Source: Sphagnum compactum
Taxonomy: Eukaryota; Bryophyta; Sphagnopsida; Sphagnales
DNA: 64,000 nt
Direction of reading: 5' to 3'
Assembly: GCA_965153455.1 (NCBI GenBank)
Contig: OZ234495.1
Location: forward strand, 1,054,001 to 1,118,000
In this document: positions 1 through 13,717 of the stretch, one piece after another
Layout of the letters: the number at the start of each line of letters is the position of its first letter
How positions within the stretch are numbered: position 1 is the stretch's first letter
Made by a program: the position numbers and the translations under genes
The notes under the pieces: generated by a model
What the model was told of the DNA's origin: nothing
Databases searched by the model: none
Seen by the model: the letters and a program-made list of their open reading frames with translations, nothing else

Positions 1-2850
1 AACTTTTGTATTTTTGAGTAAATGGCTTTTAGAAATACAATTTTAATGCATATTTGGCAATATTGCAAATATTGAATTGTGGAACTTCTAATTAAATAGA
101 ACTTGAATAAATAAAAGATTGGCTACATGCAAGAAAAAAAAATCTTTACAAGTTGCGAAAATATTCAAATTTACACTTGCAAAATTTGGTGATACTTAGA
201 AATAATAATATAAAATTTGTCTAGGAAGCATATGTATTCCATAACTTTATGGTAATGCACTATAGGGCAATTTATGTTTTTAAATTTTTCAAACATGCAT
301 GAAAAAAGGCCTTACTAATTGTTGGCAATTGTTTCATAACTAATGTCAAGAGTTAAAACACATTGCACAAATGCACACACATACTCAAATACACATAGAA
401 TGCACATAAATATTAGATATAAACATACTTAAACAAACACACATAAACAATGGAATATGGACACACATATGCAACACAAGCTTAAACTTAAATTGAAGAT
501 TAAATAGTGTGTAGTGGACATCCAAACATAATGGACATTGGATAAACACTCAAATACACACAAAAATTGGCATTCAAACATTCAAATTTCAAACTTAAAA
601 ACAAAGTGAAAAATGGGCAAACATTCAAACTCATACATTCAAACCTTCAAACTCAAACTTAAACACAATGGTAGACCTTCAATGACAAAGACAATGGTAG
701 ACTTTCAAACAAGGTCCACAAGGCACCAACATCTTCAAACTAACAAGGCAAACCTAATGCCATAACTTCCTCAATGAAAAGCCACCCAACTTTGCCCAAA
801 TGTTGTCATTGTCGAAATGGGGCCCTAAACCATTGTCATTAGAATCTAATTCAAAGCTTGTTTAGGTTTTTGTTCCTTCTAATCATCAAAATATTCATCA
901 TATGGACATGCATTCAAAGTATAGAAATTTTGGGAATAATAATAGTGTGTAGGCATGGCCATTAAGGTAGTTTTTCAGCTTTGATATCCTAAAAGAGAGG
1001 GTGGAAAAGGTTTGTTCATCTAATCCCAACACTTGCACCCTTGTAATATTTGTTAGTTTGAAAATTTCAATGAATGGATGGCTTGAGATGCGAGAAGCCT
1101 CCAATGTGCGCCAAAGCCAAATTTCAAATAATTTTATATTAAATGGAGCCTCCATTGCAACAAAAACATTGAAACTCATGGTAATCTTGAATATGGCAAA
1201 AATGACAGTTATATTGACTTCTTTCATTTTCTTAAACACTTGCTTATGTAAACATTCAACCATTGTCCAACCTTCAAAATCACTCCAATGATTTTTTGGG
1301 TTTATTGGTACATGGAGAAAATAAATTAGGGGTTTCATAGCCTTGAAATGCAACATAGGCTAAGCTTGTTGTAGCAAGTGGAAGATTGTGTCAAATTGCT
1401 ACCTCTTTCTTCATCTTCCCCCTTCAAATTTCCTTAAATCACTTGTTTAGGAATCATGAGGTGACTTTGTTGACAATAAGTTACTTCATTTTTTCTGTGA
1501 CCACATTTTCTATTCATGTAAGATTCCCCTTCTTTCTTGTCCAAATGTGGCATGTCATAGATTGCTTGCATCTTTCCTTTCAAGCATTTCATACCTTTGT
1601 TCAAAAATCACATCTTCGCCCTTCACAATTGAATAGACAATTCACTTCACATGATGGACTTCTCCATAATCATTATTTAACATTTTTGCCCATGAGAACT
1701 ATGTAGCCCAACTCCCTTTGTGCTTAGGAAAGATGTTGTAAATGTTTTTGGCTTCTTAGATAGGGGATCATTCCCCTCTTATAATAAAACATGGATTTCA
1801 AACACTTTGGGTGTAGGAGGAACAAAATTGGGCAATTCACATGAGCACACAAACTAAACTCCAAGATTACTACACCTTGAATCTACATTCAAATTGACAT
1901 TATTTCCATTCAAGTTTGCCTTAGAAGAGGGCATCAATCAAAGTCTAGGCAAGATTTTTTTAAAGGAGACAAATCGTTAGGATTTTTGGTAGACTTGAAT
2001 TTTTTTTGGCAAAATGCTATGTATTTTGTGCTTCCTAGTTGGTGCCATGGCATTCACACAACAAAATCCAAACTTCAAAGTCTAAAGTTTTTGACGCACA
2101 ACAAAAAAAACTTGAAAAACACAACAAACATTTGAAAGTTGAAAACACAACAATAGAAATACAAGTTCAAAATCCATACATGCACTTCACAAATAGATTG
2201 CATGATGCATTCACAAGCAAGTCAATTTAAATACAAAAACATTAGCACATTAATTTTCATAATGCTACCGTTGTTATGTCTTCGACTATTCGCACTCATT
2301 GTCGGAAGTGGCAATGGTTTCCTTGCAATGACTGCAAGTAGTGATGAATGCTAATTGCAAAGAATTGTGGTGTGTTGCCAAAGCCTTTGGTGTATTGGAG
2401 TTATTGGATGATTGACCCAAACCTAAAGGTGCAAAGTGATGATAATTTGTAAATTTCAATTGGTTATAGCCATCAATCTAGTTTGGAGATTATAACATAG
2501 TGTGGCAATCTTGCTTAGTGTCACTTATGGGATATGTTGACTCTTTATATATATTTATTCAATAGATTTCACATGTTATTTTTTTCCTTTGCTTTCTAAT
2601 GAATTTTTACCAATAAAAAAAAAGCTACATCCAATCTAATTTGTATTCATTTAATACTCCCTAATCAATTTATTTTGCCACACAAATTATATTTTTCAAC
2701 TTTTGAACCATCACAAGAAATTCATTTAACCCCAAGCTTCCTCCCAACAATGCACCAAATTTCAACAAAATGACAACAAAATAAAAGAAGAATATAAGAA
2801 GATGGAAAGTCCCAAACCTAATTCACAGTGGTCAACACATTTTTTACTTG
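1..2850. other. AT-rich intergenic DNA, no gene supported
   Basis: The stretch is strongly AT-rich, with many short A/T runs and CA-rich simple sequence around 355-680. Open frames are short and lack recognisable domains. A 150-codon minus-strand frame near 898-1356 has a faint transposase-like look but nothing I can support. I see no exon-intron structure here. Confidence 0.6.
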
Positions 2851-2852
2851 AC

Positions 2853-3027
2853 ATCACATGCATGATGACCACGTCCATGACATGTTATCACATGCATGAT
2901 GACCACATCCATGACATGTTATCACATGCATGATTAGGTTGGTGCCATATTGTTTCATGCACACAATTAAATTGATGCCATGTTGTCACATGCATGACAA
3001 GATCCATGGCATGTGATCACATGCATT
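2853..3027. repeat. 34-bp tandem repeat rich in ATGCATG
   Basis: A unit beginning ATCACATGCATGATGACCA starts at 2853, 2887 and 2921, a 34-bp period. More decayed versions continue to about 3027. The unit contains the near-palindrome CATGCATG. Confidence 0.8.
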
Positions 3028-3955
3028 ACAATGGAATATGTGACAATCATAGGTTTCAAGTAATTGTGAAACATGATGACATGGAATTATTGACGACATG
3101 CATTGGTTTCAAATGCATGAAAAGGTAAAAATTCAAATCAATGGAAAATGATGAGGGTTTATCATTTTTTGGACATAAGAGTAGGCGACAAACATCCCAA
3201 GGACCCAAGACAAATTTAACATTTGTTAGTGAAATATTTTTAAATTGTCTAAAGTTTTCTCCAAACACCAACAATCAAGCTATGATAAAACTTTTAGGAG
3301 AATAAAAAAGTGGTGATATTTTCTCAAAAATCAAAATTTCCCTTGTTTTTCGGTCAACTTTTTGTAAAATAATCAAGCTATGATAAAATATTCCAATTTT
3401 GATATTTTAAGTCACCACAATGCAAATTTTTGCCAAAAAAAAAAACACTAAGGTTGGTTGGAAGTTGACTAGGCAACTAGATTGATGCCATGTAATCACA
3501 TACGTGCATGACAAGGTCCATAGCGTGTCATCACATGCATTATGATGGAAATGTGTGACAATCATAGGTTTCATGTAATTGCAAAACATGATGACATGGC
3601 ATTATTAACAAACATGCATCGATTTCAAATGTTGGAAAATATTAAAAAACGGAAAATGATGAGGGCTCATCAAGGTTTTTTTTTTTTTTTTTTTGTTTTT
3701 TGTTTTTTTTTTTTCAATTTTTATAAGAATAAGGAGTAGGCAACAAGAATCCAAGGTAGATTTAGGATTTATTGACAACAATTTTCTAAAGTTTTCTAAA
3801 AGCATCAACAAAGTGCCAACAAACTTTCAAGGGCAATAAAAAAGTGGCAACATTTTTCCTTTTAGTTAATCAATTTTTTTGATAAAAAACACACATCTAT
3901 GGACATAATATTCCAATTTTGTTTTTTATGTCATCATGATGCAAATTTACTTACC
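2966..3955. repeat. Two-copy direct duplication, ~512-bp period
   Basis: Copy 1 runs from about 2966 to 3470 and copy 2 from about 3478 to 3955. They share in order: 'gatgccatgt', 'gtgacaatcataggtttca', 'aaacatgatgacatgg', 'ggaaaatgatgagggct/t' and 'tattccaattttg'. Copy 2 has gained a long T-rich tract at 3676-3716. Divergence is visible throughout, so the duplication is not recent. Confidence 0.75.
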
Positions 3956-4060
3956 TAAGAGTTACTTATTTTCCTACCTACCTGTCTATATATGGAACCT
4001 ATTTCCTACAGAATTGGTTCCCAAGGTGAAACCAAAATGAGGTTCCAAAATTGGTTCCAA
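3950..4060. repeat. Dispersed repeat, copy A
   Basis: The block containing 'tttcctacctacctgtctat', 'cctatttcctacag' and 'ttggttccc' recurs in diverged form at 48722-48865 in the same orientation. In both places it lies upstream of a tandem array and then a plus-strand gene. No terminal repeats or target-site duplication were identified. Confidence 0.65.
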
Positions 4061-4086
4061 AACGAGGCCAAAGAAATGGCCACTTA

Positions 4087-4700
4087 ATCACGTGCCAAAT
4101 GAGGTCTTGAAACAATGGAGGCCTACTTAAAGCCACATGTCAGACCAAATCTTGCAACACGGCAGCGGTGCTTACTTTTATCACGTGCTAGACGAGGTCC
4201 TGAAACACGGCATTGGTACGTACGGCATCTGTCTGTACCGTGGTCGCGCGCCAAGTGAGGTCCTGAAATACGGCATAGACACTGACTTAGTCACGTGCCA
4301 AACGAGGTCCTGAAACCCGCATTTGGTTTACTTAACCGCCACCACCTCTTCAAGTTCCCCAGGTCCGCGGAGACCGGCAACCGGAGTGGTCGGCAACTTT
4401 GGTAGCGTTACTTAGTCCCGTGCCAAACGAGGTCCGCGGAGACCGGCAACCGGAGTGGTCGGTAACCTTGGTAGCGTTACTTAGTCCCGTGCCAAACGAG
4501 GTCCTGAAACACACCATCGGTACATACTTAGTCACGTGCCCAAGCGATGTCCTGAAACACGGCATCGCTACTTTCTTACGTAGCCCGTGCCAAACGAGGT
4601 CCTGAAACCAACACGGGGAGTTCTTCACCAGTACCACCTTCAGGTTCCCCAAGTCCGCGGAGACCGGCAACCGAAGTGGTCGGTAATATGGGAAGTGTTA
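4087..4700. repeat. Tandem array with G-box (CACGTG) units
   Basis: About nine diverged units share the core 'cgtgccaaacgaggtcctga', spaced roughly 45-125 bp. Four keep a perfect CACGTG, at 4089-4094, 4182-4187, 4292-4297 and 4533-4538; others carry CCCGTG or CGCGCG. A second sub-repeat, 'ggtccgcggagaccggcaac', occurs at about 4362, 4430 and 4649. CACGTG is the plant bHLH/bZIP binding core. The array is GC-richer than its surroundings and lies just upstream of the coiled-coil gene, so it may belong to its promoter; that role is inferred. Confidence 0.75.
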
Positions 4701-5482
4701 GGAGCGGTTTACATAAGCACTCCTGTCTTTGCCATCTTTTGTCTCGCTGGTGGCCTAGATCACCGTCGGTTTGGCTCGAGATTCTCAATCTCAGCAGACA
4801 ACACGAAAAGAATGAGGGAGATGAGCAAAAGAAATATGAGCTTGTTTCTTTTCCCTCCTTTTGTCTCTGGCGATAGCAGGGAGATCTCTTGGCTCGTTTC
4901 CAGCCGCGCGGGGGTTTGTCGAGTCGCGTTCTTGTTCGTCTCCGATCGATCAGAATTTGCATCATGAGAGCTGCATACAAGGCAGCAACGTCTGCCTTTC
5001 GTCCGCCGGATCCAGCAGGAGCTTTTCCCGGTAAGAAACGGCCTCGTTTGCTCAAGTTTTGGTTCACTTTCTCATGTTTTTGTTTCATAGTCGATCTGCT
5101 GCAGCAGCAGTAGCAGCAGCAGCAGCCGATGAATCCCGCAATCTCCTCTTGGATTAATGTGTTGTCGATCGTGCGGGGAAAGAAATCCCCTCAGAACGGA
5201 AACAACTAGAATCAGATCCGACTACTGTGGTGAGTTTCTTCGATCTGGTTTTAGTGTGATGGTTACAAGCCATGCATGATCGACAGCTTAGGTTGGCTTT
5301 ATTTTTTGTGCTGGCTTTTCTCGGCAGAGCTTCTTATTTGAGATGAGGATCGAAGTAATATGAGAAGAGACGGGACCGGAGACGAGTCCTGGTCGAGCTT
5401 GTCTACGATAAGGATTGCGTCGTGCAAAAGGCACCAGAAGAAGCTATCGTCTCTATGAGCTCCAGAAGAAACTAGTGCCTCT
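4701..5482 (+). promoter_or_regulatory. Probable promoter and leader of the coiled-coil gene, with a possible 5'-UTR intron and uORF
   Basis: A good donor (CCCG|GTAAGAA, GT at 5031) and a pyrimidine-rich acceptor ending at 5327 suggest a leader intron 5031-5327. An upstream ATG at 4964 would read 22 codons, cross this junction and stop a few codons later, making a short uORF. A CAG-rich triplet tract lies at 5099-5128. No experimental transcription start is visible. Confidence 0.4.
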
Positions 5483-8400
5483 ATGTGCACTGGAAGCAGC
5501 ATTGCTGTTGTTGCTGCCAGTGAAATGGAGAACCGCGAGGTCGAAGTTTCCACAACCCGCGAGCTAGAGGTTTATGACTGCGGCTATAATAAGCCGATGG
5601 AGTTAGCGACTCCTTCAGCAGTGGACCTCACGCCCGGTCGTAGAGACCTGATGCGCAAGTATCTATCGTTGAAGGAAAATGAACCATGGCCTCTATTGGC
5701 CGAGTACTTCGGCGTGGCATTGGCGTTTGCAGCGTTAGGTGCGCTTATACGTGGATTGAACGGATCCAAGGGGACAGCAGCACAGGTGAAGATTAGCCTC
5801 AAGCTTCAGAGAATAGCGTTGCAGGCGATGCTGAAAGGAGCGATGGGGCGACTGCAATGCCTGGCGCAGAATGCCGAAGACCTGAAACTGAGCTTGAAAG
5901 AAAGCGTAGATGCGAGAAACGAAGACAGGAAAGCTTGGGAGATAGAGAGAACGAATCTCCTGCAGAAGATCGCAGACGCGAAGACGGAAGTTGCAGAAAT
6001 GAAAAGGAGAAGAGGAGAAGACGCAAAGGCGAACGAAAAAGTTGTACAGATTTATGCCAGTCAAGAGCAATCCTGGAGGACTGAGAGAAAGAAGCTTCGA
6101 CACGAGATTGATTTGTTGAGAAAGGACTTGCTAAGGAAAGAGATAGGCGGGCTTCTCAATCCTAGATCAACTCCCGGTAGGACTAGATGCTGTGAAGAGT
6201 GCAAAGTGAAGGCCAAGCACCTGAAAGAACTAGAAGAAACTCTTAGCGAAAAAGAATTCCTCATGATGACGGCCATGGAAGATGCGCAATCCGAGGAGCA
6301 CGAGCGGAACGAACTTGCAGAAAAGCTTGTGAAGGCGGAAGCAATTGCTACCGAGTTGCGGGGAAGGATTGCTATTGAGGACAGTGATAGAATGCAGCAA
6401 CAGGCTTTCATCGCCGAGATCGCAGAAAAGCAACGCGAGACTGAACGCCAGCTGGAAACAGTGCTGAAAAGTCTGGAGAAGGCCAAGGCAGATATGGCGG
6501 TTGTGACAGAGAACCACGCCGCAACTATTGAGAAGCTTTCGCACGATCTGGCAACGCTTCAGGAAGACCTAGACGATAAAGAAGAAGTGATCAGAGTCAT
6601 GCTGCGGAGAGCTAGTGTGGAGAGAGAAGAGAGGGAAGCACTCGCTAGAGAGCTCTCACAGTCGACAACCCTAAGAAAACAGCGGGAGAGTGAGAAAGAA
6701 AGATGGAAGAGACTCGCTGAGGAAAGGGCCCGCATGAACTCCATAAGCTCCAGTGGGAAGGATGCAGCACATATAACAACAACCCGACTCAGTGTAGGAA
6801 GCAGAACTGAGCTAGATAAGCTTGTTGAACTACAGAAGGTGCATGCCCAAGAGCTGCAGAACATGAGATCTGTGTGTTCTAGGCAAATAGAGGGTTTGGA
6901 GTTGCAAGTAGAACTGTACAAAGCAAAGGTACTGGAGCTGGAGCAGGTTATTGAGGTACAACATGCTACTGATGTGGAGCACCAAGAGAGGAAGCAAGAG
7001 AAGCAGTGTCCCAGGGGGCTTGCAGGGCTTCCAGAGCCTGTTGAAAGCTCTACACCAGCATGCAGCAGCTGGAAAGTGTTGGACTTCAAAGGTACAAGAA
7101 ATAACTCCTGTTCACTCTTTTTCCACGATTTGAGTATCTCATCTGTTTCTAAGTGTGTGATTCTAGTGTGTGAATCTGCTTTCACATTGGTGTTGGGTTG
7201 CGGTAAGGGATCTTGACAAACAAGAAGTGTAGTAGTCTGTTCTGTTCTTACCAATTTTCTCTCAATGTTATCTTTGCTTGCATCAGAGTCTACAAAGGAC
7301 CCTGCTGCTTTCAAAGAGTGGCTGGAGGTTGTGAAGGGATGGCATGCTGCACAACTCAAGGAGCAACATAGGCATGAGGTTGAGGCTTTTGAGAGACAGA
7401 TGCGAGTCAAAGATGAGAAAATTGGTGCATTCCGATCCCAGTTGATGGCTATGGAGTCTGAAACCATGAAGTTGAAATCTGAACTGGAAGAGCTGAAAGG
7501 CAGCCAATTTACGATTACCACAGAGGACGATTTGAGAAGTGAGGTTGACACTGTTGAAAAGAAGGACGACACATCTTTGTCTACAAATCAATGTGCAAGG
7601 AGTCTTGATGTAGATTTTGGCTGCAATGTGGTGGTTACTACTGACATATCGGCTGATGTCAAACCAGAACAAGATATGGTGCAATTGCTGCACCTTGATA
7701 TTGACACACCCATGTAAGAGAAGCTCTAGATAACCCATGTTGAAATATTAACTACTTGCATCTAGTTTGCATCCCTTAACTGGTGGCATATCAGAATTTT
7801 CTGCCATTGTATATTTAGTTCTGTTGTCTTCTAAAGTACTCAGAAACATATGTACTGGTAGCATCTTGGTTTTGTTTATTTGCTGTGCAGTTTGTCATAA
7901 ACTGAACTCATAACAACAATCAGTAGTTTTGATGTTTTTTGCTATGCTTCCAGGGAGAAATTGGAAGACACAGAAGTGGAACATCAGGCCAATCTCTTGA
8001 AAGTGGGAGAGGATACAGAAGCAGAGCTGCAGAAAGACAGTCAACTGGCTGTTGCGGAAACAGAGTTATGGCAGGTGCAGAAATGTTCCGAGGACAGGAT
8101 TTCTGGTTCAGAGGCTGCAGCAGGCATCTGCCATGAGAAAGTAACCCCAACTTCTAATTACTGAATCTGTCTCAGTGATGGATGTGATCTTCAGGAATAC
8201 TCTATTGTGCATAGGCTTGTCATATGACCCACTTTTGTTCACATTGTTTTGTTTATATTGTATGTGTACAGGTCATCGTGAAGGAAAACAATGATAATCA
8301 GGATGATCAAGAGCCACCATTCAAGACGGTGACAAACCCTGGCTGCAGTGGAGGTTTAAACCAAATTCAACCAGAAGATAACTGTGAGAACAAAGCAGAG

Positions 8401-11005
8401 GAGATTGTCCACCAGGCAGCTGTGGCATTTAACAACAAGCCACTCTCAAAGATTCAGGAGTCAGTTGCAGACGAAGAAAAGGCCATGGTTCTGTCTCAAC
8501 CAGATGTTGCTTTGCAGGCTACCAATGACTCTCTGCACTCACGGGAGCACACCATCTTGTCAGGGGAACAGGAAACTACAGGCAATGTTTTGCAGGCTAA
8601 CGACTGTCTTGAGAAAGTTGGAAAGAAGAATGCAAGTCTTTCAGAGATCTTTCACACTGAGCACATCGAAAAACAACCAAAGACTCTTTCAAGTTTGGAT
8701 GAGCAGACAATTACCACCATTGATTTGCACAACAAAGGGGAGAAGAGCTTGACCAAACAAACTTCCAGTCCACGTCAAGCCTCAGATCATGTTCCAGCTT
8801 TCAGGAAAAAATGGTACAGCGGATTGGGACAGGTATGAGACAGCATAAATATGTGATAAAGCATATAATGGTTGGTTTACACATGAACTGCATCAGTAGG
8901 TTAGTTTCAGAGACTATCCTGGTCCTTGGTTTTCTTCTCTGATGTCTATCAGCCTGTCGATTCCTGAACTGTCCAGATGCAGTTATGTACCTCAAGTTGT
9001 GGATTCTGATTCCAATAATATTGACATGTGCACATATGTGAGAGATGAATCATTATGATGACATCTTTAAATGGTGGAGTGCTGTCTTAAATGGTGATGC
9101 AGGCTTCTTATATTCAAAGCTTGAAGCCCACCAGAAATCTGTTTCAGGCTGTGGAGAAGAAAAAATCGCTTGACAAACATCGACCTCAACTCAATCTTTC
9201 AAAGGATGGGCAGACCCCCTTATCTCCAAGGAGCAAGGGTGCCCTTATCATAAGGTCAGTGTGCCCTGAACCACATTGTGTGCATGCAAGCTCAAAGCAT
9301 TCAAAGAATGTCTGAAGTGCTTTGTAGAATGGCCATTGGGATGTTTTCACTCACTACTCTGGATATGCACCTACAGAAAGGATTCTCGAACAAGGGAGGA
9401 AATCCAACTTTTGGGTCTTGCTTTGGAGGTGCGAAGGATTGAGCAGCAGCTTGCTGTAATAAATAAAGTTCCATCAACGCGCAAGACAGAGGTGGATGCC
9501 ATGCCATTTGAAGCACAAGATACATTGCAGACGAAAGCTATGGCTCCAAGGAAGCAAGGCAAGCGATATGCAGCTCTTACTGGGAAAGTCAGTCAGCTGG
9601 CCAAACAAATTGTGAGTTATTGACTTTTCCCTATCACATGTGCTGTAGACTGCTGTTTGAGATGGCGTTGAGGCTGGATCTTATCCTGGACAAGGCATGA
9701 GCTCTTGTTCTCAGAATTGAGCCCAGGTCGTATCAGCTTTGAAAGTTTTGAAATGGCGAATCCTGTGGGTGTATAGTGATTTACCATTACTGGACAGTTC
9801 TGATCGTATCAGAAAGACCTGCACCTTGCATCTAAAATTATCTTATCTACACAAATTGGATTTTCTTGTGGGGGCATGCATTAACAAAGTAAGTACTCTG
9901 TTATCTTGTGTGTTCACATTGTTGGATGGTCTGTAGGGTTTGATGAGTGCAGACCAGACCCTGGAGGCAACAGCCAGTAGTGCAGAACAACAAAGCCTAT
10001 CAACAACAGGACTGTGCTTACACAAGAATCCTCTATTCACACAAGAACCTTCATCTTTGGAGTTCATCCTTTTGCAACAGAGGGCTGAAGCTGTGAGTGA
10101 GAATCTTGCGGCAATCCAGGTGAAAATTGCCAAGGAAAATGATACAAACATTCTTGCAAAAGATACATCTGTCCCTTTGATTTCCAAAGAACAGTTGGTG
10201 GACAGTGTAAGGGCCCATCTCTTGCAAGTTCAGCAAGCACTCAGCCTGAAACTGGCTTTCACTGTCCCTGGACCAGAAGAAATCCCTTCTCCAGATGAGG
10301 ACCTTCAGGTACTGATTCAGGCAGACCAAATGCCTTTTGGTGCTTTATCAGAACAGATTGGGTTCCTAAAAGGTGTCAGATACCTTTTATAACTGTCCTC
10401 TGACATTGGCACTTCTACTTGCAGAGAAGTTTCCACAAGACCGTTTAGAGCTTCTTGGAAGTGCACAGGTGACCAAGTGTCTTCATTGGTCTACCAGAAC
10501 ATGCATTTGAGCCCTTGCTAGGGAGTCTGATAGAGAAACCATGTTAGCGTTAGCCTATCCTAACGGTAGCAATGGATGCTTTCAAACACACATGGTCTGA
10601 AGACAAAATGAATGAGTATGGCTTATGTTTGCACTGCTGGATCAGGTGCATGCAGGCTGGTTCCAGGAAGACCTCAAGGGGGTGGCTGGTTTTGACAGGA
10701 GGGATACCAGAGCTTCAAAGTATTGTCTTCTCTTGAACTAATTAATGGAATATCCTTACTAAAATGTGCTTACAATGGACAGGATGTACATACAGAGACT
10801 AGCATCATGCAGTCAAACATTCTGGGACTTTGCCTTGATCTCTCCTTAGCTTCCAGCCTTCTTGTACATGTCAGACCATGATCTTACAACCAAATTGTGT
10901 GGTCTTGTCGCATGCAGATATGAAGATTACAGCAAATCAGAAAAGGGAAAGCAGGCTCGAGCAATTCTTTTGCGACAGGAGTCTACAGCGGAGCTACAAC
11001 GATAA
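5483..11005 (+). CDS. Large coiled-coil protein with one N-terminal membrane segment, family unknown
   Basis: Ten exons: 5483-7091, 7287-7713, 7954-8140, 8272-8832, 9103-9254, 9377-9611, 9937-10372, 10425-10468, 10646-10719, 10918-11005. All joins are GT-AG and keep phase, giving about 1270 residues. A hydrophobic stretch at residues ~71-89 (FGVALAFAALGALI) could anchor the protein in a membrane. Residues ~100-510 are Glu/Lys/Arg-rich heptad-type coiled coil with one CEECK motif. A further coiled coil follows exon 2 (motif KDEKIGAFRSQLMAMESE). The middle is polar and probably disordered. The C-terminus is charged (WFQEDLKGVAGFDRRD, then ILLRQESTAELQR). The start is uncertain: ATG 5483 is used, but in-frame ATG 5525 is an alternative. 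I do not recognise the family. A tether or scaffold role is inferred from architecture only. The two shortest exons (44 and 74 nt) are the least certain. Confidence 0.75.
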
Positions 11006-12271
11006 GAACGGGCAGTTGACCACAGGAGATGATCAACCTCAGACAAAAGATCCCACCAATCAGACTTCCCAGGCACACTGACTGGTCAGCTCAAAGACCA
11101 GCCACAACGAGGGGCCCCTGCATGAAGAATATCTGGATCCTTTGTGAAGCCTACTTATGGAATCAGGGGCTATTTGATGAAGTCCTTCCAGTAAAAACAC
11201 AAGTGCATCAACATGGCTATACAACCTGCCTCAGCCTGAAATGCAGGATCAGGTTAAAACCCTGTCGTCAAGCAGGCAACAACATCTAGTTTCCACCTCC
11301 TTTGTTGTGCAGCATCCCAAGACCTATGGTTAGCATCAAACTTACACCAAGTTATGCCAAATCTACATTCAAAAGTTTCATCAAACAATTCTTGACTTGT
11401 GCCATCTGTGATGCTCAACAGGGGCCTAGGTGTTTGATGTGAAACTCTTTCCATCAAACTGCCCAGAACCTCAGTGTAGCGATGAAACACCTGGGGATCA
11501 AAGTCTGTTTGTAGCATGTTGTTCCATATATGGAGACTGGAAAGTAATGTAATGTACTATAGAAATGTTTATTTTGCAGTGTCCCAACTGACACTCTTAT
11601 CATGCACACAACAATCTGAGTTGTGTGGGTGGTTGCTGCGAACTTGTCATATGAAATTTATAGTGCAGTAACAGTAATGCTGCAAAATGTGCAAAAGACA
11701 GAGCTTGTAGTAGACCATGTTGTGTCCTGAAGCTTGCAACAAAACAAAGTGAAGAGATCATTGCAAAAATAAAGTTATATGTTATATTATCTTTCCCTCT
11801 TTGTGTCCAGCTGATTTGATTTTATGGTCTTATTTGTGAGGGGTTTGCTGGGGTGGATTCATGCAAAGTCACAAGAACTCTGGCAAGAAGGTTTCGGGGG
11901 CCTGAGGTGTTCAACCTGCTAAACATCCAGGACACAAACAGAAGAAAGCAAAGAGCGGTGGGGTAGCTGTTTTTATACAATGTTGTTCTGTACATTTGTG
12001 TGCCTGTTGTATAGATGCTCAGTGTTGCAAGGTTTACAGCAACCAACACTCACTCACAAAACTGACTGCTGTATCCTCACGCTTGCACAGCCCATGGAGA
12101 TTTGCAGAGAGTGAGAAAAAATGTAAGTACCTCACCTCCCAGTTCAAATCTCCAAGGAAATCTAACTGAACTATTTACTTTGGCAAAGAACAACAAGGCA
12201 AGTGGTGGGGGGAAACAACAAACTAACCCCCTGGCGCACTGCAATGGTTTGTGAAGAAGCTCTGGCTATCA
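11006..12271. other. Convergent intergenic region, 3' UTRs
   Basis: This lies between the stops of two convergent genes. An AATAAA-type signal near 11768 (AAAATAAAG) could end the plus-strand transcript. Only short, unconvincing open frames are present. Confidence 0.5.
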
Positions 12272-13717
12272 TCAGCTGGAGCTGGAGTCTTGCATTTGTT
12301 CTAGTCTGCTCTCATTTGAGTTGCTGCTATCATTCTTGTTGGCTGTGGTGGTGCTACTATGACCAAGATCTTGATCAACTCCCAATTGTTGCACATTCAG
12401 AAGCAATGAATCATTGGGCAGGAACACGCGGTTCTGAGAAGATGAAACTGTGTTGGCAATGTCTCGACTTGCCTCAATCTTGCGCAGTGTTATGAAGGCC
12501 GGGTTGTTTTTGATGGCATCACCCAGTAGCTCTGCGCTCTTAGCCTCTCCCTGTATGCAATTGTTAATATGGGAAACGGAGAATCAGGAGATGTCCAGTG
12601 ACATTTTTGGCTGAAGTGGGCTTTGCAGTTTCCGTCTATAAAAGAGTAGCAAAGCCTGCTGCTCAACTAGGAAGCATAGATGCAAGCATTCTTCAAGGTT
12701 TCTTTCCAATGCTTGTGCTTCCAATGCTCACATGTTCTTTGAATCTAATTGCTGGAGAGAAGTGCTTAACAGCAAAGAGAACTATGCTTTGTGTTGGAGG
12801 AAGGAGAAAAGGGGGAGGAGCAGGCAAGGGGGTGGACCTGTGCTCGGATGATTGCACTGCGCTTCTCCTGCTCTGCCCTCTCCACCACAAACTTAGCACG
12901 CTCAGCCTCCTGAGCAGCAACTTGTTTTGCTTCAATTGCAGCTGTGAACTCGCGACCAAATGTAAGATTGGTAATAGATACATCATCCAATGCAATGTGG
13001 AAGTTGGCAGCTCGCTCAAGCAGGATTCTCCGAATTTCTCTACTAACAACCTGTCTCAATTCCCAAATAAAAATAAAAATGGATGACTACAATGATTGGT
13101 GGTTGTCATGCTTCATGAGCAAAGACGGTTGTCATGCTTCATGATCTCTGCTTGGGCAATGATCAATTGCATTGTTTTTGCAGAGACTAACATGGATACG
13201 GACTGTTCTTGCATTGGGTTGGTGGTCACCAACTGATTGTGTTTCTCCGGAAACAGATGCTATCGAAACTCTCAAGCAAGAAACACTAGATTCTCTTGTT
13301 CATGTGTGTAGGAAACCTACAGATGGACATCAGGCGAATATTGCTACTGGAATTGCAAACTGAATTGCATACAGGATTGCTAGCAGAAATTCTAACAGAA
13401 TTTTGGACAACAGTAGTGCATGAGAAGTTGTGAAGTACTTCAACAACAAAAGATTTGTACAATCAAACATGGAGTGGGCATTTTTTCAAGTTGCTTTTAG
13501 AGAAGTAGATTTTGTGTACCAACCTCACGCTGGGTAATAAGCTGGCTAGCATTATACTGCGCAACAACGGCTTTCAAGGTCTCCTGAACAATGGATGGCA
13601 ACACACGCTCCGCATAGTCCAAACCCAGCTGCCGGTAGATTGCTGGAAGCCTGTCCGCCATGGGACGCGTCAACACTCGAAGGGAGATTCTAACCTACGG
13701 AAAGCAAAGGATGCTCA

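Noticed and set aside
898-1356. 152-codon minus-strand open frame with phrases such as WTMVECLHKQVFKKMKE
   Set aside because: It gave a faint impression of a decayed transposase, but no catalytic motif, flanking terminal repeats or partner frames support it.
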